From Acinetobacter shaoyimingii (GTDB lineage: Bacteria > Pseudomonadota > Gammaproteobacteria > Pseudomonadales > Moraxellaceae), in contig NZ_CP049801.1 of the NCBI RefSeq assembly GCF_011578045.1, forward strand, positions 2,728,001 through 2,792,000: DNA of 64,000 nt, given 5' to 3'. This document shows positions 1 through 7,828 of this stretch, piece by piece; within the stretch, counting starts at the first letter, position 1, and each line of letters opens with the position of its first letter. Both the position numbers and the translations under genes were made by a program. Under the pieces are notes generated by a model that did not search any database, had not been told where the DNA came from, and saw only the letters and a program-made list of their open reading frames with translations.

Positions 1-2093
1 CTGTTAAACCCAAGTTAACCGGTCGCAACTTTATTTGGGATTTACATGCTGTTGTTGGAACTTGGGTATTTGTATTTTATTTCATTATTGCTTGTACTGG
101 TCTCACTTGGTCTTATAGCTGGTGGAAGAATGGCATGTACAAAGTACTTGGAGTTGAAGCACCTCAAAGTAATATGCAAGGGCGCGATTCAGGTCAAAAA
201 CCATCAAAATCAGAACATTCAAAAAAAGAACATGCTTCTGGCTCTAATGAACATAAAGCTAAAGGTGATGCTGAAGACTTGAATCCTAGCCAAATTCAAA
301 CTGCGCTCCATCAAACTTGGAGTGGTATTCAAGCTCAATTGGGTCGTGAGTATTCAACTATGACGCTGAATTTACCAAAAAAAGACAATGGTAAATTAGA
401 GCTGGTTTTTGTCGATCCTATTCCACAACATGAACGTGCTAGAAATAAAGCGACTTATAATTATCAAACACATAAATTTGAAAATATCGACATCTATGCA
501 GATAAAAAACTCAATGACAAGATCATGAGCAGTTTATTACCAGTGCATCGTGGTAGTTTCTTTGGTCCTATTTACCAATTCTTTGCCATGTTGGCTGCGC
601 TGAGTATGCCACTGTTTTTTGTGACTGGATGGATGCTGTATTTAAAACGCCGTAAACAGAAAAAATTAACTCAGTCAGCTCGTGGAAATGTGCTGAATGC
701 TGAAAATAGTGCCGATGCAACACCGTGGTTAATTACCTATGCAACCCAAACTGGCGTATCTGAACAAGTGGCGTGGAATACAGCAACTTCACTCCAACAA
801 GTAGGTCAACCTGTTAATGTAAAAGCCATTCAGCATCTGACTGAGGATGATTTTAAACAATCGCAAAAAATGCTTTTTGTGGTCAGCACTTATGGAACAG
901 GTACAGCACCCGACTTAGCTTTAAATTTTGCCAAGAAGTTTTTAGATCAATCTTTTGATTTATCTCATCTGCACTACGCTGTTTTAGCCTTAGGTTCACA
1001 AGATTATCCTGAAACTTATTGTGCCTTTGGGCATCGTATAGATGCTTGGTTAAAACAAAATCATGCACAAGCATTGTTTGAATGTATTGAAGTTGATAAT
1101 GGCAATTCTAAGCACATCGAATTTTGGAATACAGCCATCGCTCAGGCCACACAACTTGATCTACAAACAGTGACGATTCAAAAAACGTTTGATGAATGGA
1201 CATTGAGCTGTCGTGAAATGTTAAATCCAAATAGCCAAGGTGCTCCTGCATTTAATATTCAACTAACAACTAAGCATGACATGCATTGGGAAGCTGGTGA
1301 TATTGCTGAGATTCAACCTGGCAACAGCCCTGCTCGTATCGACTCATTTTTACAGAAACACAATATTCCCGCAGATACGATACTTGGCTCGCTTAATATC
1401 AGTATTGAAAATGCATTATGGAATAAACACTTAACGCAAGAAGTTCATAGTTTTAATGATATTGAAGAGCTCTATCGACAACTGAAAGATTTGCCAACAC
1501 GTGAATACTCGATTGCCAGCATTCCCCCTCAACAAACTTTACGATTGGTCGTGCGCCAAAAATATGATGAACAAGGTCAGCTGGGGCTAGGTTCAGGCTG
1601 GTTAACTGAACATACACAGCTAAATGATCCTATACATCTTCGTATTCGAAGTAACCCTTCATTCCATTTGATTACAGATAATCGACCAATGATTTGTATT
1701 GGAAATGGGACAGGTATTGCTGGATTGATGAGTTTAATTTCAGCACGTATTCGTTTGGACTATACCAACAACTGGCTTATTTTTGGTGAACGCCAATTTG
1801 CTCATGATTTCTTCTATAAAGAGATTATTCAAGCTTGGCAAAATACCTCAATGCTGAAACGCCTAGACCTCGCTTTCTCGCGTGATCAAGCTGAGAAAGT
1901 GTATGTTCATCATAAGCTCCGTGAACAAGCATCAGAGCTTAAAACTTGGATCGATCAGGGTGCAGTCATCTATGTCTGCGGTAGCATCCAAGGTATGGCG
2001 AGCGATGTAGACCAAGCACTTAATGATATTTTAGGGGTAGAGACCGTAGATTTATTACGTCAAGAAGGACGTTATCGCCGCGATGTTTATTAA
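1..2093 (+). CDS. PepSY-type membrane flavodoxin/NAD(P)H reductase (5' end outside window)
   Basis: The reading frame is already open at base 3, so the start lies before the window. The visible part begins with a membrane segment (about bases 35-105) of the PepSY-associated TM type. A periplasmic stretch follows, then a second membrane segment (about 565-645) ending in KRRKQKK. After that come a flavodoxin-like FMN domain (about 720-1130, ITYATQTG and VSTYGTGTAPD), an FAD-binding barrel (TREYSIAS, near 1500) and a C-terminal NAD(P)-binding domain (CIGNGTGIAG, then VYVCGS-like VIYVCGS). This is the layout of PepSY/sulfite-reductase-alpha-like inner-membrane reductases, which pass electrons from NAD(P)H through FAD and FMN to the membrane. 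In Acinetobacter such genes often sit beside siderophore receptors, so ferric-siderophore reduction is a reasonable inference, but the substrate is not visible here. A strong terminator follows 45 bases after the stop. Confidence 0.85.
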   Translation, partial: VKPKLTGRNFIWDLHAVVGTWVFVFYFIIACTGLTWSYSWWKNGMYKVLGVEAPQSNMQGRDSGQKPSKSEHSKKEHASGSNEHKAKGDAEDLNPSQIQTALHQTWSGIQAQLGREYSTMTLNLPKKDNGKLELVFVDPIPQHERARNKATYNYQTHKFENIDIYADKKLNDKIMSSLLPVHRGSFFGPIYQFFAMLAALSMPLFFVTGWMLYLKRRKQKKLTQSARGNVLNAENSADATPWLITYATQTGVSEQVAWNTATSLQQVGQPVNVKAIQHLTEDDFKQSQKMLFVVSTYGTGTAPDLALNFAKKFLDQSFDLSHLHYAVLALGSQDYPETYCAFGHRIDAWLKQNHAQALFECIEVDNGNSKHIEFWNTAIAQATQLDLQTVTIQKTFDEWTLSCREMLNPNSQGAPAFNIQLTTKHDMHWEAGDIAEIQPGNSPARIDSFLQKHNIPADTILGSLNISIENALWNKHLTQEVHSFNDIEELYRQLKDLPTREYSIASIPPQQTLRLVVRQKYDEQGQLGLGSGWLTEHTQLNDPIHLRIRSNPSFHLITDNRPMICIGNGTGIAGLMSLISARIRLDYTNNWLIFGERQFAHDFFYKEIIQAWQNTSMLKRLDLAFSRDQAEKVYVHHKLREQASELKTWIDQGAVIYVCGSIQGMASDVDQALNDILGVETVDLLRQEGRYRRDVY

Positions 2094-2134
2094 CAACAAC
2101 TCTTACCTCTCTTAGCCTTTCATTAGGCTAGAAT

Positions 2135-2164
2135 AAAAAACCGAGCCCAAAAGCTCGGTTTTTT
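2135..2164 (+). terminator. Rho-independent terminator after the PepSY reductase
   Basis: CCGAGC and GCTCGG pair around a six-base loop, extended by A6 on the left and T6 on the right. It lies 42 bases after the reductase stop. Confidence 0.9.
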
Positions 2165-2268
2165 AAGCGCTGTCATTTACTTGCATATGTCATACTGATA
2201 TTTAACACGAAAATATTTTACAATCTTTTAGACCCTAATTAATTCATCCCTAAAGACGAATTTTATGC

Positions 2269-3054
2269 ATGCTTAAATCAAAATTTTTCAAGTTCATACT
2301 CTTGGCAATGGGTGTGTTCTTATTTTTATATAGTGTACTTTTACTCATACAACATCGTTATGGATTGGGAACTATTCTTCCGCTGTTTATTGGATTAATG
2401 TTTTGTATTCAGTCACTTTATAATCAAAAAATACATCATTTTTTGATACAACACCCTCGACTTAAGCAATTTTATAAAATGGGTTGGGCAGTATTTTCAG
2501 TATGGTTTATCACTGTTTGTCTATTTTTTGCATATTTAAAATATCAAATGCTTCAACCTGAGCATGTAAATAACATAGATGCGATTGTCGTTTTAGGCAG
2601 TGGCACCATTAAAGGGAAACCGTCACCGACCCTTGTTGCTCGCCTTGATCGTGCTGCAGAAATCGCACAACAGTATCCTCACACCACGATTATTCTAAGT
2701 GGTGGTTTAGATGCTTTAAAGCAGCATACGGAAGCGCAAATCATGTCCGATTATTTGCAAAAAAATTATCAAATAAATGCAAATAAAATTGAGCTAGAAG
2801 ATCGAAGTACCAGTACCTATCTCAACCTTAAAAACAGTCAGGTGCTACTCAAGAAAAATGGATTAACACTGCAAACCCCACTCGCTATCGTGACCAGTGA
2901 TTTTCATACGCCTCGAGCAAGTTTAATAGCCAAAAAACAAGGTTATAAGAACTTCGTCACCATTAGAGCCAAAACACCTTTAGTCACACGCTATTCCTCG
3001 TGGCTAAGAGAATATTTTGCTTATATCAGTGGTTGGATATTAGGTGAGTTTTAA
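2269..3054 (+). CDS. DUF218 (YdcF/SanA/ElyC-like) membrane protein
   Basis: This 261-residue protein has hydrophobic helices at about residues 8-28, 36-50 and 70-92. A cytosol- or periplasm-facing DUF218 domain follows. Family signatures are DAIVVLGSGTIKG (about 104-116), the TIILSGG strand-turn (about 140-147), the EDRSTSTYLN helix start (about 182) and VTSDFHTPRA (about 208). ElyC and SanA of this family act in envelope integrity (undecaprenyl-phosphate or peptidoglycan homeostasis), but the biochemical activity is poorly defined. The gene stands alone between a terminator and a long gene-free stretch. An ATG one codon-length upstream in another frame overlaps the start, and no strong ribosome binding site is seen. 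Confidence 0.8.
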   Translation: MLKSKFFKFILLAMGVFLFLYSVLLLIQHRYGLGTILPLFIGLMFCIQSLYNQKIHHFLIQHPRLKQFYKMGWAVFSVWFITVCLFFAYLKYQMLQPEHVNNIDAIVVLGSGTIKGKPSPTLVARLDRAAEIAQQYPHTTIILSGGLDALKQHTEAQIMSDYLQKNYQINANKIELEDRSTSTYLNLKNSQVLLKKNGLTLQTPLAIVTSDFHTPRASLIAKKQGYKNFVTIRAKTPLVTRYSSWLREYFAYISGWILGEF

Positions 3055-3617
3055 ACTTTATTTGGTGTTGAACCTTAAGGTCTGTTTACATTTCAAACAC
3101 GCGGTGTGTTATGGGTTAAAACAATACAAATAAGACATGAATTGATGACAATGGTTTTTCTCGATTTTTATAACAGCATTAGAGATAGTTTTAAGTTGAT
3201 GATTAATTCCTTAATTTTAAATCATTAAACTTCTATCATAAGTCAATTTTCAACCATTTAAAATTTATCATAAAGTTCCCTCTCCTGAGCAAGTTTAAAG
3301 CGTTGCTTTCTTTAAAATGAAGTGCGAAGCGCAAGTGAGGGCCTAGGGAGAGGTTATTTTCAGCTTAAAATCCTTCATCCTAACCTATCTCAGCCATATA
3401 TGGCCCAAGAAAAGTAACTTACGTTTTCAATCCGATAGAATTCAATGATCATTTTTTGATTTATGAAATAGATCTATTGATTTAAAGTTTCAGGGATTGT
3501 GGTCTTTACCATACTCAGAATCAAATATACACAACGTATAAATCACTCATTATTTGATGTGGAATTTTTTCATTTACTCTACAAAATCGTGTCATTGAAT
3601 CCTGTTAGTTCAAACCA
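3055..3617. other. Gene-free stretch with an imperfect intergenic repeat
   Basis: No open frame here has coding character. The stretch is AT-rich apart from the segment at 3278-3353, which is bounded by CCCTCTCCT and GGGAGAGG (listed separately). No clear terminator follows the DUF218 gene, and none is seen for the convergent DUF2750 gene. Confidence 0.6.
3278..3353. repeat. CCCTCTCC...GGGAGAGG intergenic repeat, copy 1
   Basis: CCCTCTCCT at 3278-3286 and GGGAGAGG at 3346-3353 are inverted. Between them is a GC-rich insert with its own short hairpin (GTGCGAAGCGCAAG, about 3322-3335). The same outer words recur at 41652-41687, so this looks like a dispersed intergenic element of the host genome rather than chance. 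Confidence 0.6.
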
Positions 3618-4088
3618 TTAATTTCGATCATGCAAACGAATTCTTCGGGGTAATGGCAACTGTTCAGATTTAAACAATTCCGGATCAGCCAAATACAATT
3701 TATAAAGATGTGCTTTGAGATCAATCAAAAATTGACGCCCAGACACTAAAATATTTTGACCTTCAGGGGTAAGATTCAAGGACAAACGCGTATTATGCTT
3801 ACGAATATAAGGAATGACTTTTTCAATAAAAGGAATCAAAGCCACTTCCTGAATTTCATGATTGACCCATTTATCTTTAATCAATAATTGTGCTAAACCT
3901 TTACTTTGCCAAATCGCAAGCGTTTGCAGACCTGAAGGCGTTGAACATAAAGCCCAACCATCATGATAAAGTCCATAGACTTTTCCCTGCGCCACAGTTG
4001 CTGCAATAAACTGATTATATTGTTCTTTTGCGGTTAAATTACCCATCGAATAAGAATGACTTGCCTGTCTTTGATAAGGGTTTCTCAT
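3618..4088 (-). CDS. DUF2750 domain protein
   Basis: This is a 156-residue soluble protein. The DUF2750 pattern is seen from about residue 28: an FIAATVAQGKVYGLYHDGWA segment followed by LAIWQSKGLAQLL, in which a W/Y-G-L-dGWA turn precedes a P/I-W-x-x-x-x-A segment. The function of the family is unknown. The C-terminus is basic (PLPRRIRLHDRN). The gene is monocistronic, convergent with the DUF218 gene. There is no signal peptide, so it is cytoplasmic. The start used is the only ATG before the conserved part. Confidence 0.7.
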   Translation of the reverse strand: MRNPYQRQASHSYSMGNLTAKEQYNQFIAATVAQGKVYGLYHDGWALCSTPSGLQTLAIWQSKGLAQLLIKDKWVNHEIQEVALIPFIEKVIPYIRKHNTRLSLNLTPEGQNILVSGRQFLIDLKAHLYKLYLADPELFKSEQLPLPRRIRLHDRN

Positions 4089-4409
4089 AATCGTTTATAG
4101 TTTTAAATAAATAATGAATTATGCTTCTCATTTTAAACATAAACTGTGACTTAAGATTGTATTATTATCAAAATATGGTATGGAGATTGTAAGCATCATT
4201 CAATGTTATGTAACACTTGCACGAATAAATACATTTTCAATTTTTAATTAAAATCATTTATTTAGTGACAATAATCCGTATACATCAAATGATTGATCAA
4301 CATTTAAATGTAATCAAAATGTACAAGACTGAATTTTGAGGTGGTCTTTGACAACGAATGAGATTAAGGAATTGTTTTGAAGAAATTTGAGATGTTCAAT
4401 CTAAAGATA
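4089..4409. other. Gene-free AT-rich stretch between DUF2750 gene and tRNA array
   Basis: It should hold the promoter of the DUF2750 gene and the 3' trailer of the tRNA operon. I see no open frame, no strong hairpin and no convincing terminator for the tRNA operon. Confidence 0.5.
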
Positions 4410-4485
4410 TGGTGGGCGCTGACGGGATCGAACCGCCGACATTCTGCTTGTAAGGCAGACGCTCTACCAACTGAGCTAAGCGCCC
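4410..4485 (-). tRNA. tRNA-Val (anticodon TAC), copy 1
   Basis: A 76-base cloverleaf is encoded on the minus strand: acceptor GGGCGCT/AGCGCCC, anticodon loop CTTACAA (TAC), T-loop GGTTCGATCC and encoded CCA (TGG at 4410-4412). It is the last tRNA of the array. The 15 bases after it match those after copy 2 at 4714. Confidence 0.97.
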
Positions 4486-4583
4486 TGAGGAAAAAATTCA
4501 AGATTTGAATTTTTGACGCAAGACAAACGCAGTGCGTAGTCTATGCTATTTAAAACCACTTTTCAAATCAGGGTAATGAAAAA

Positions 4584-4660
4584 TGGCGCAGCGGACGGGA
4601 CTCGAACCCGCGACCCTCGGCGTGACAGGCCGATATTCTAACCAACTGAACTACCGCTGC
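4584..4660 (-). tRNA. tRNA-Asp (anticodon GTC), copy 1
   Basis: A 77-base cloverleaf on the minus strand: acceptor GCAGCGG/CCGCTGC, anticodon loop CTGTCAC (GTC), T-arm GGGTTCGAGTCCC and encoded CCA. Confidence 0.97.
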
Positions 4661-4713
4661 ATCGCAAACTTATTGCTAAGTTTATATACCTGAAGATTTT
4701 TCATCTAAAGATA

Positions 4714-4789
4714 TGGTGGGCGCTGACGGGATCGAACCGCCGACATTCTGCTTGTAAGGCAGACGCTCTACCAACTGAGCTAAGCGCCC
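4714..4789 (-). tRNA. tRNA-Val (anticodon TAC), copy 2
   Basis: Identical in the 76-base body to the other Val copies. Its 3' flank (CATCTAAAGATA on the plus strand) repeats the flank of copy 1 (CAATCTAAAGATA), a sign of tandem duplication of an Asp-Val unit. Confidence 0.97.
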
Positions 4790-4820
4790 TTTTAGGGTCA
4801 AACTATTTCGACTTAATGGA

Positions 4821-4897
4821 TGGCGCAGCGGACGGGACTCGAACCCGCGACCCTCGGCGTGACAGGCCGATATTCTAACCAACTGAACTACCGCTGC
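4821..4897 (-). tRNA. tRNA-Asp (anticodon GTC), copy 2
   Basis: Same 77-base sequence as Asp copy 1, with CCA encoded. It lies 13 bases from Val copy 3. Confidence 0.97.
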
Positions 4898-4910
4898 ATC
4901 ACAAAAAATC

Positions 4911-4986
4911 TGGTGGGCGCTGACGGGATCGAACCGCCGACATTCTGCTTGTAAGGCAGACGCTCTACCAACTGAGCTAAGCGCCC
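4911..4986 (-). tRNA. tRNA-Val (anticodon TAC), copy 3
   Basis: Same 76-base sequence as the other Val copies, with CCA encoded. It lies 21 bases from Asp copy 3. Confidence 0.97.
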
Positions 4987-5007
4987 TCAAAAGGTCAACT
5001 ATGTAAA

Positions 5008-5084
5008 TGGCGCAGCGGACGGGACTCGAACCCGCGACCCTCGGCGTGACAGGCCGATATTCTAACCAACTGAACTACCGCTGC
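5008..5084 (-). tRNA. tRNA-Asp (anticodon GTC), copy 3
   Basis: Same 77-base sequence as the other Asp copies, with CCA encoded. Confidence 0.97.
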
Positions 5085-5133
5085 ATCTACACAATGTCTC
5101 TATTGTGGTACAAACAACATGTTAAATATTAAG

Positions 5134-5210
5134 TGGCGCAGCGGACGGGACTCGAACCCGCGACCCTCGGCGTGACAGGCCGATATTCTAACCAACTGAA
5201 CTACCGCTGC
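5134..5210 (-). tRNA. tRNA-Asp (anticodon GTC), copy 4
   Basis: Same 77-base sequence as the other Asp copies, with CCA encoded. It lies directly before Asp copy 3 in transcription order, breaking the Val-Asp alternation. Confidence 0.97.
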
Positions 5211-5233
5211 ACTTAATGTTTAACGTAAAGGCT

Positions 5234-5309
5234 TGGTGGGCGCTGACGGGATCGAACCGCCGACATTCTGCTTGTAAGGCAGACGCTCTACCAACTGAGC
5301 TAAGCGCCC
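5234..5309 (-). tRNA. tRNA-Val (anticodon TAC), copy 4
   Basis: First tRNA of the array in transcription order, 27 bases downstream of the -10 box. Same 76-base sequence as the other Val copies. Confidence 0.97.
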
Positions 5310-5336
5310 TTTACGACTTCATCGTTTGTGTGGTGC

Positions 5337-5364
5337 ATTATAGAGAATCCTCAGGCACTGTCAA
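5337..5364 (-). promoter_or_regulatory. Sigma70 promoter of the tRNA-Val/Asp operon
   Basis: On the minus strand TTGACA (5364-5359) and TATAAT (5342-5337) are both perfect consensus boxes, separated by 16 bases. They sit directly ahead of tRNA-Val copy 4. A strong growth-rate-type stable-RNA promoter is expected here. The 16-base spacer is one shorter than optimal, as is common for stable RNA promoters. Confidence 0.9.
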
Positions 5365-5537
5365 ACGCTTTTCTACCTTAATCTTGGTTTTTCAGCTTGA
5401 ATGATTAAAAAATAGATCATTTCGGTAAAATTCTCACTTTTTTGTTTATTTTTTACCTATTTATGTCAATTTTTTTGCAAAGTTTTTGCATAATCCATAA
5501 ATAAAACCAACTCAAGCCTGAGTAAAAATCGATTTTT

Positions 5538-6044
5538 CTATTTTTTTTCTAGAATTTTTTCGTCAGACAAATATACCAAAGCACCTTCTTGAACCAAATC
5601 GAATAATTCTTGTACATCCCCACTATACATACGAATACAACCATGAGATTTAGGGATGCCCATAGGTTCTGTTTCAGGCGTACCATGAATATAAATATAT
5701 CGTTTAAAGGTGTCACACCCTACCCCACGGTTAAATCCCTCTTGCAAACCATCTAACCAAAGTATGCGTGTTAGTATCCAATCACGATCGGGTTGTTGTT
5801 GTCCCAACTCACGAGAGTAAATTTCACCAGTCCATTGTCTTGCTTTAAAAACAGCATTAAAAGGCTCGGTTGCACCAATCTTTTGTGCAACACGATGCCA
5901 ACCACGTGGCGTCTTACCCGAGTTTTCTTGTTCTCCAATCCCATTTAGGCCAGTTGAAATCAGATAAAACTTATTCAGTTTCGGTAAGCTTAGCGTCTGG
6001 GATACAAGGTCTATTAAAATATCTGCTTGGTCTAGTGAATACAT
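5538..6044 (-). CDS. L,D-transpeptidase (YkuD domain)
   Basis: This 168-residue protein carries the YkuD signature IHGTPETEPMG (119-129) and SHGCIRM (133-139). The likely nucleophile is Cys136, with His120 and His134 as partners. YkuD enzymes form 3-3 peptidoglycan cross-links or attach proteins to the wall. No signal peptide is visible and the chain begins directly ahead of the domain. This resembles the short cytoplasmic-looking YkuD proteins such as LdtJ/ElsL-type L,D-carboxypeptidases known in Acinetobacter, so a carboxypeptidase role in peptidoglycan recycling is possible. That last point is inference. It is followed closely on the same strand upstream by the DUF454 gene (32-base gap). 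Confidence 0.88.
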   Translation of the reverse strand: MYSLDQADILIDLVSQTLSLPKLNKFYLISTGLNGIGEQENSGKTPRGWHRVAQKIGATEPFNAVFKARQWTGEIYSRELGQQQPDRDWILTRILWLDGLQEGFNRGVGCDTFKRYIYIHGTPETEPMGIPKSHGCIRMYSGDVQELFDLVQEGALVYLSDEKILEKK

Positions 6045-6076
6045 ACAGGTACTCTTATGGTTTTTTGGACGTTTGA

Positions 6077-6475
6077 TTAAGTCTTATCTTGTTTGGTCAA
6101 TATGTTGTTGGGTTCTGGTCGAGTCCACAGCCATATCGCCACAATCAACATGGTTAAATCGGTAAAAATTTTCACTAAAAGTGGCGCATTGGTAAACAGC
6201 ATAACAATACCACTGATGCACATCATGATACTTGCCCACCATTTTGCTTTTCTTGGGACAGTGCCATGTTCACGCCAGTTGCGTAAGGTCGGTCCATACT
6301 TAGGATGGTTAAGCAACCAAGCATCCATCTGCGGCCACCCTTTTGATGCTGCCCATGCAGCAAGGATTAAAAATACAGTGGTTGGCATACCAGGTAAAAG
6401 CGCCCCTATAAAACCTAGTACAATAAAAATAACGACTAGGCTACGCCAAAACAATATTTTCATACAGCAACTCAA
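6077..6475 (-). CDS. DUF454 (YbaN family) inner-membrane protein
   Basis: A 132-residue protein with three to four membrane helices (about 7-42, 80-97 and 99-118). The YbaN/DUF454 signature is ALLPGMPTTVFLILAAWAAS followed by W-L-x-x-H-x-x-Y-G-P-x-L-x-x-W. The function is unknown, although in some bacteria relatives lie near haem or iron genes. Met5 (ATG at 6463) is an alternative start. It is upstream of and probably co-transcribed with the L,D-transpeptidase. Confidence 0.8.
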   Translation of the reverse strand: MSCCMKILFWRSLVVIFIVLGFIGALLPGMPTTVFLILAAWAASKGWPQMDAWLLNHPKYGPTLRNWREHGTVPRKAKWWASIMMCISGIVMLFTNAPLLVKIFTDLTMLIVAIWLWTRPEPNNILTKQDKT

Positions 6476-6567
6476 TTAGATGAATTTCATTAGTATATAT
6501 GGTTTTATAAGACCAGCAGTTTAGAATTTTAACGCCCCGAAGCTAACGTATTGAATGAGCAGATAAT

Positions 6568-7416
6568 ATGTCAGAATATTTTGAACCATGGTTTGAATAC
6601 CAACAACCGATCGTTCGTCAACTGGCATTTGTAGTTGCAAGTCCTAATATTATTCAGGCTTTACCTGAACAATTACACACTCAACATACCTTTGAACTGC
6701 ATTCAAACGATTTTTGGAAGGACTTGTATTTACGCTATATTCCACGTTTAAAATTTTTAGATCAACACCCAGAAGAACTCATAACATTTATACAGCAACT
6801 TAAAAGTACTCGCTTAGGACTACGTTTCGAATATTTAATGTGGTTTTGGCTTCAAGATGCCGCTTATCATCATTACCAACTAATTGGACATAGTATTCAA
6901 ATCATTGACGGCAAGGATACCCTTGGTGAACTAGATTTTTTACTCATCAATACGCAGACGCAAGAAGTTGAACATTGGGAAGTGGCACTAAAATATTATT
7001 TAGCTGAAGCAGACTATAGCCTTTCACATTGGTACGGTTTAAATCGTAGTGATACTTTAGAGCGCAAACTCAAGCATTTTACTCAAAAGCAGTTTCAATT
7101 TAAGTCAGCACTAGGTCATACCATTCAAAAACGCATTGCCATTCTTAAAGGTCAATTATTTATCCCAATAAATAGACCAGAAAACACTTTACCTCTATTT
7201 GTAAATCCATATAGAGAGGTTGGTCAATGGGGCACTCAATTATTTTGCTCTCGATATTATCGACTGAATCGACTAGAGTGGATTTGCCCGAATGAAATTA
7301 CAGATCCGATTTACGCTGCATTCTGGTGTAATGGTCTATATCGGAATTTCAAAACAAAACAACACTATATGTATCGTCAACCACCAATTCTAAGTATCTG
7401 TGTTAAAAAGATGTAA
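6568..7416 (+). CDS. DUF1853 family protein, nuclease-like core
   Basis: A 282-residue soluble protein. DUF1853 hallmarks are RLGLRFEYLMWFWL (about 85-98), TLGELDFLL (118-126) and HWEVALKYYLA (136-146). The spacing of Glu121/Asp123 with Glu138 and Lys142 resembles a PD-(D/E)XK nuclease core, which is an inference from the motif only. The biological role is unknown. It is transcribed divergently from the DUF454 gene. No signal peptide is seen. Confidence 0.75.
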   Translation: MSEYFEPWFEYQQPIVRQLAFVVASPNIIQALPEQLHTQHTFELHSNDFWKDLYLRYIPRLKFLDQHPEELITFIQQLKSTRLGLRFEYLMWFWLQDAAYHHYQLIGHSIQIIDGKDTLGELDFLLINTQTQEVEHWEVALKYYLAEADYSLSHWYGLNRSDTLERKLKHFTQKQFQFKSALGHTIQKRIAILKGQLFIPINRPENTLPLFVNPYREVGQWGTQLFCSRYYRLNRLEWICPNEITDPIYAAFWCNGLYRNFKTKQHYMYRQPPILSICVKKM

Positions 7417-7533
7417 TTTTAACCAACTAAAAATACATTTAATAACATTCACATAATAAAACTATCGTATTCATTGTCTTATTTAACACCTATTCTATTG
7501 AAACATCAGAATAATTGAGAACTGGAGATGATG

Positions 7534-7674
7534 ATGAAAAAAGTATTAGCTGCTTCATTGGTAGTTGCATTCGTTTTAACTGGTTGTAATACATTTAAAG
7601 GCATGGGTAAAGACGTGTCTAAAGCGGGTGATGCTGTTAGTAATACAGCTGAAAAAACTGAAAACAAAATGTAA
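7534..7674 (+). CDS. Entericidin A/B-type small lipoprotein
   Basis: A 46-residue protein: a lysine-rich start, a hydrophobic stretch and the lipobox LTGC (Cys18), then an N-T-F-K-G-M-G-K-D-V-x-K-x-G-D-A mature part. This matches the entericidin EcnA/EcnB family of tiny outer-membrane lipoproteins, toxin/antidote-type in enterobacteria. Three ATGs stand in a row at 7528, 7531 and 7534. The third is preferred because GGAG at 7524-7527 then has a six-base spacing. Only one copy is present, so it lacks the EcnA/EcnB tandem arrangement. A strong terminator follows. Confidence 0.85.
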   Translation: MKKVLAASLVVAFVLTGCNTFKGMGKDVSKAGDAVSNTAEKTENKM

Positions 7675-7702
7675 TTTCAGTTCTTCAACAGATTCAAAAG
7701 AA

Positions 7703-7732
7703 AAGCCTTATCCAATGATAAGGCTTTTTTTA
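7703..7732 (+). terminator. Terminator after entericidin-like gene
   Basis: A perfect 10-bp stem, AAGCCTTATC (7703-7712) with GATAAGGCTT (7717-7726), has a CAAT loop and is followed by a T run. Confidence 0.92.
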
Positions 7733-7828
7733 TTTATAACACCAATAACTCCCTTCACTTATTTGCATTTTCTTTTATAGAATTCCTGCTTTATGATAGT
7801 GTTAATTTGACTAATTTAACCTCTCTCC

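Noticed and set aside
4410-5309. Regularly spaced repeats that might suggest a CRISPR array
   Set aside because: The repeats are 76-77-base tRNA genes of two alternating kinds, with anticodons and CCA ends.
4682-5404. Open frames on both strands across the tRNA array (102 and 62 residues)
   Set aside because: They run through perfect tRNA cloverleafs; the apparent protein repeats are just the repeated tRNA bodies.
6093-6479. 128-residue plus-strand frame opposite the DUF454 gene
   Set aside because: It is the antisense of a gene with clear family motifs and has no ribosome site.
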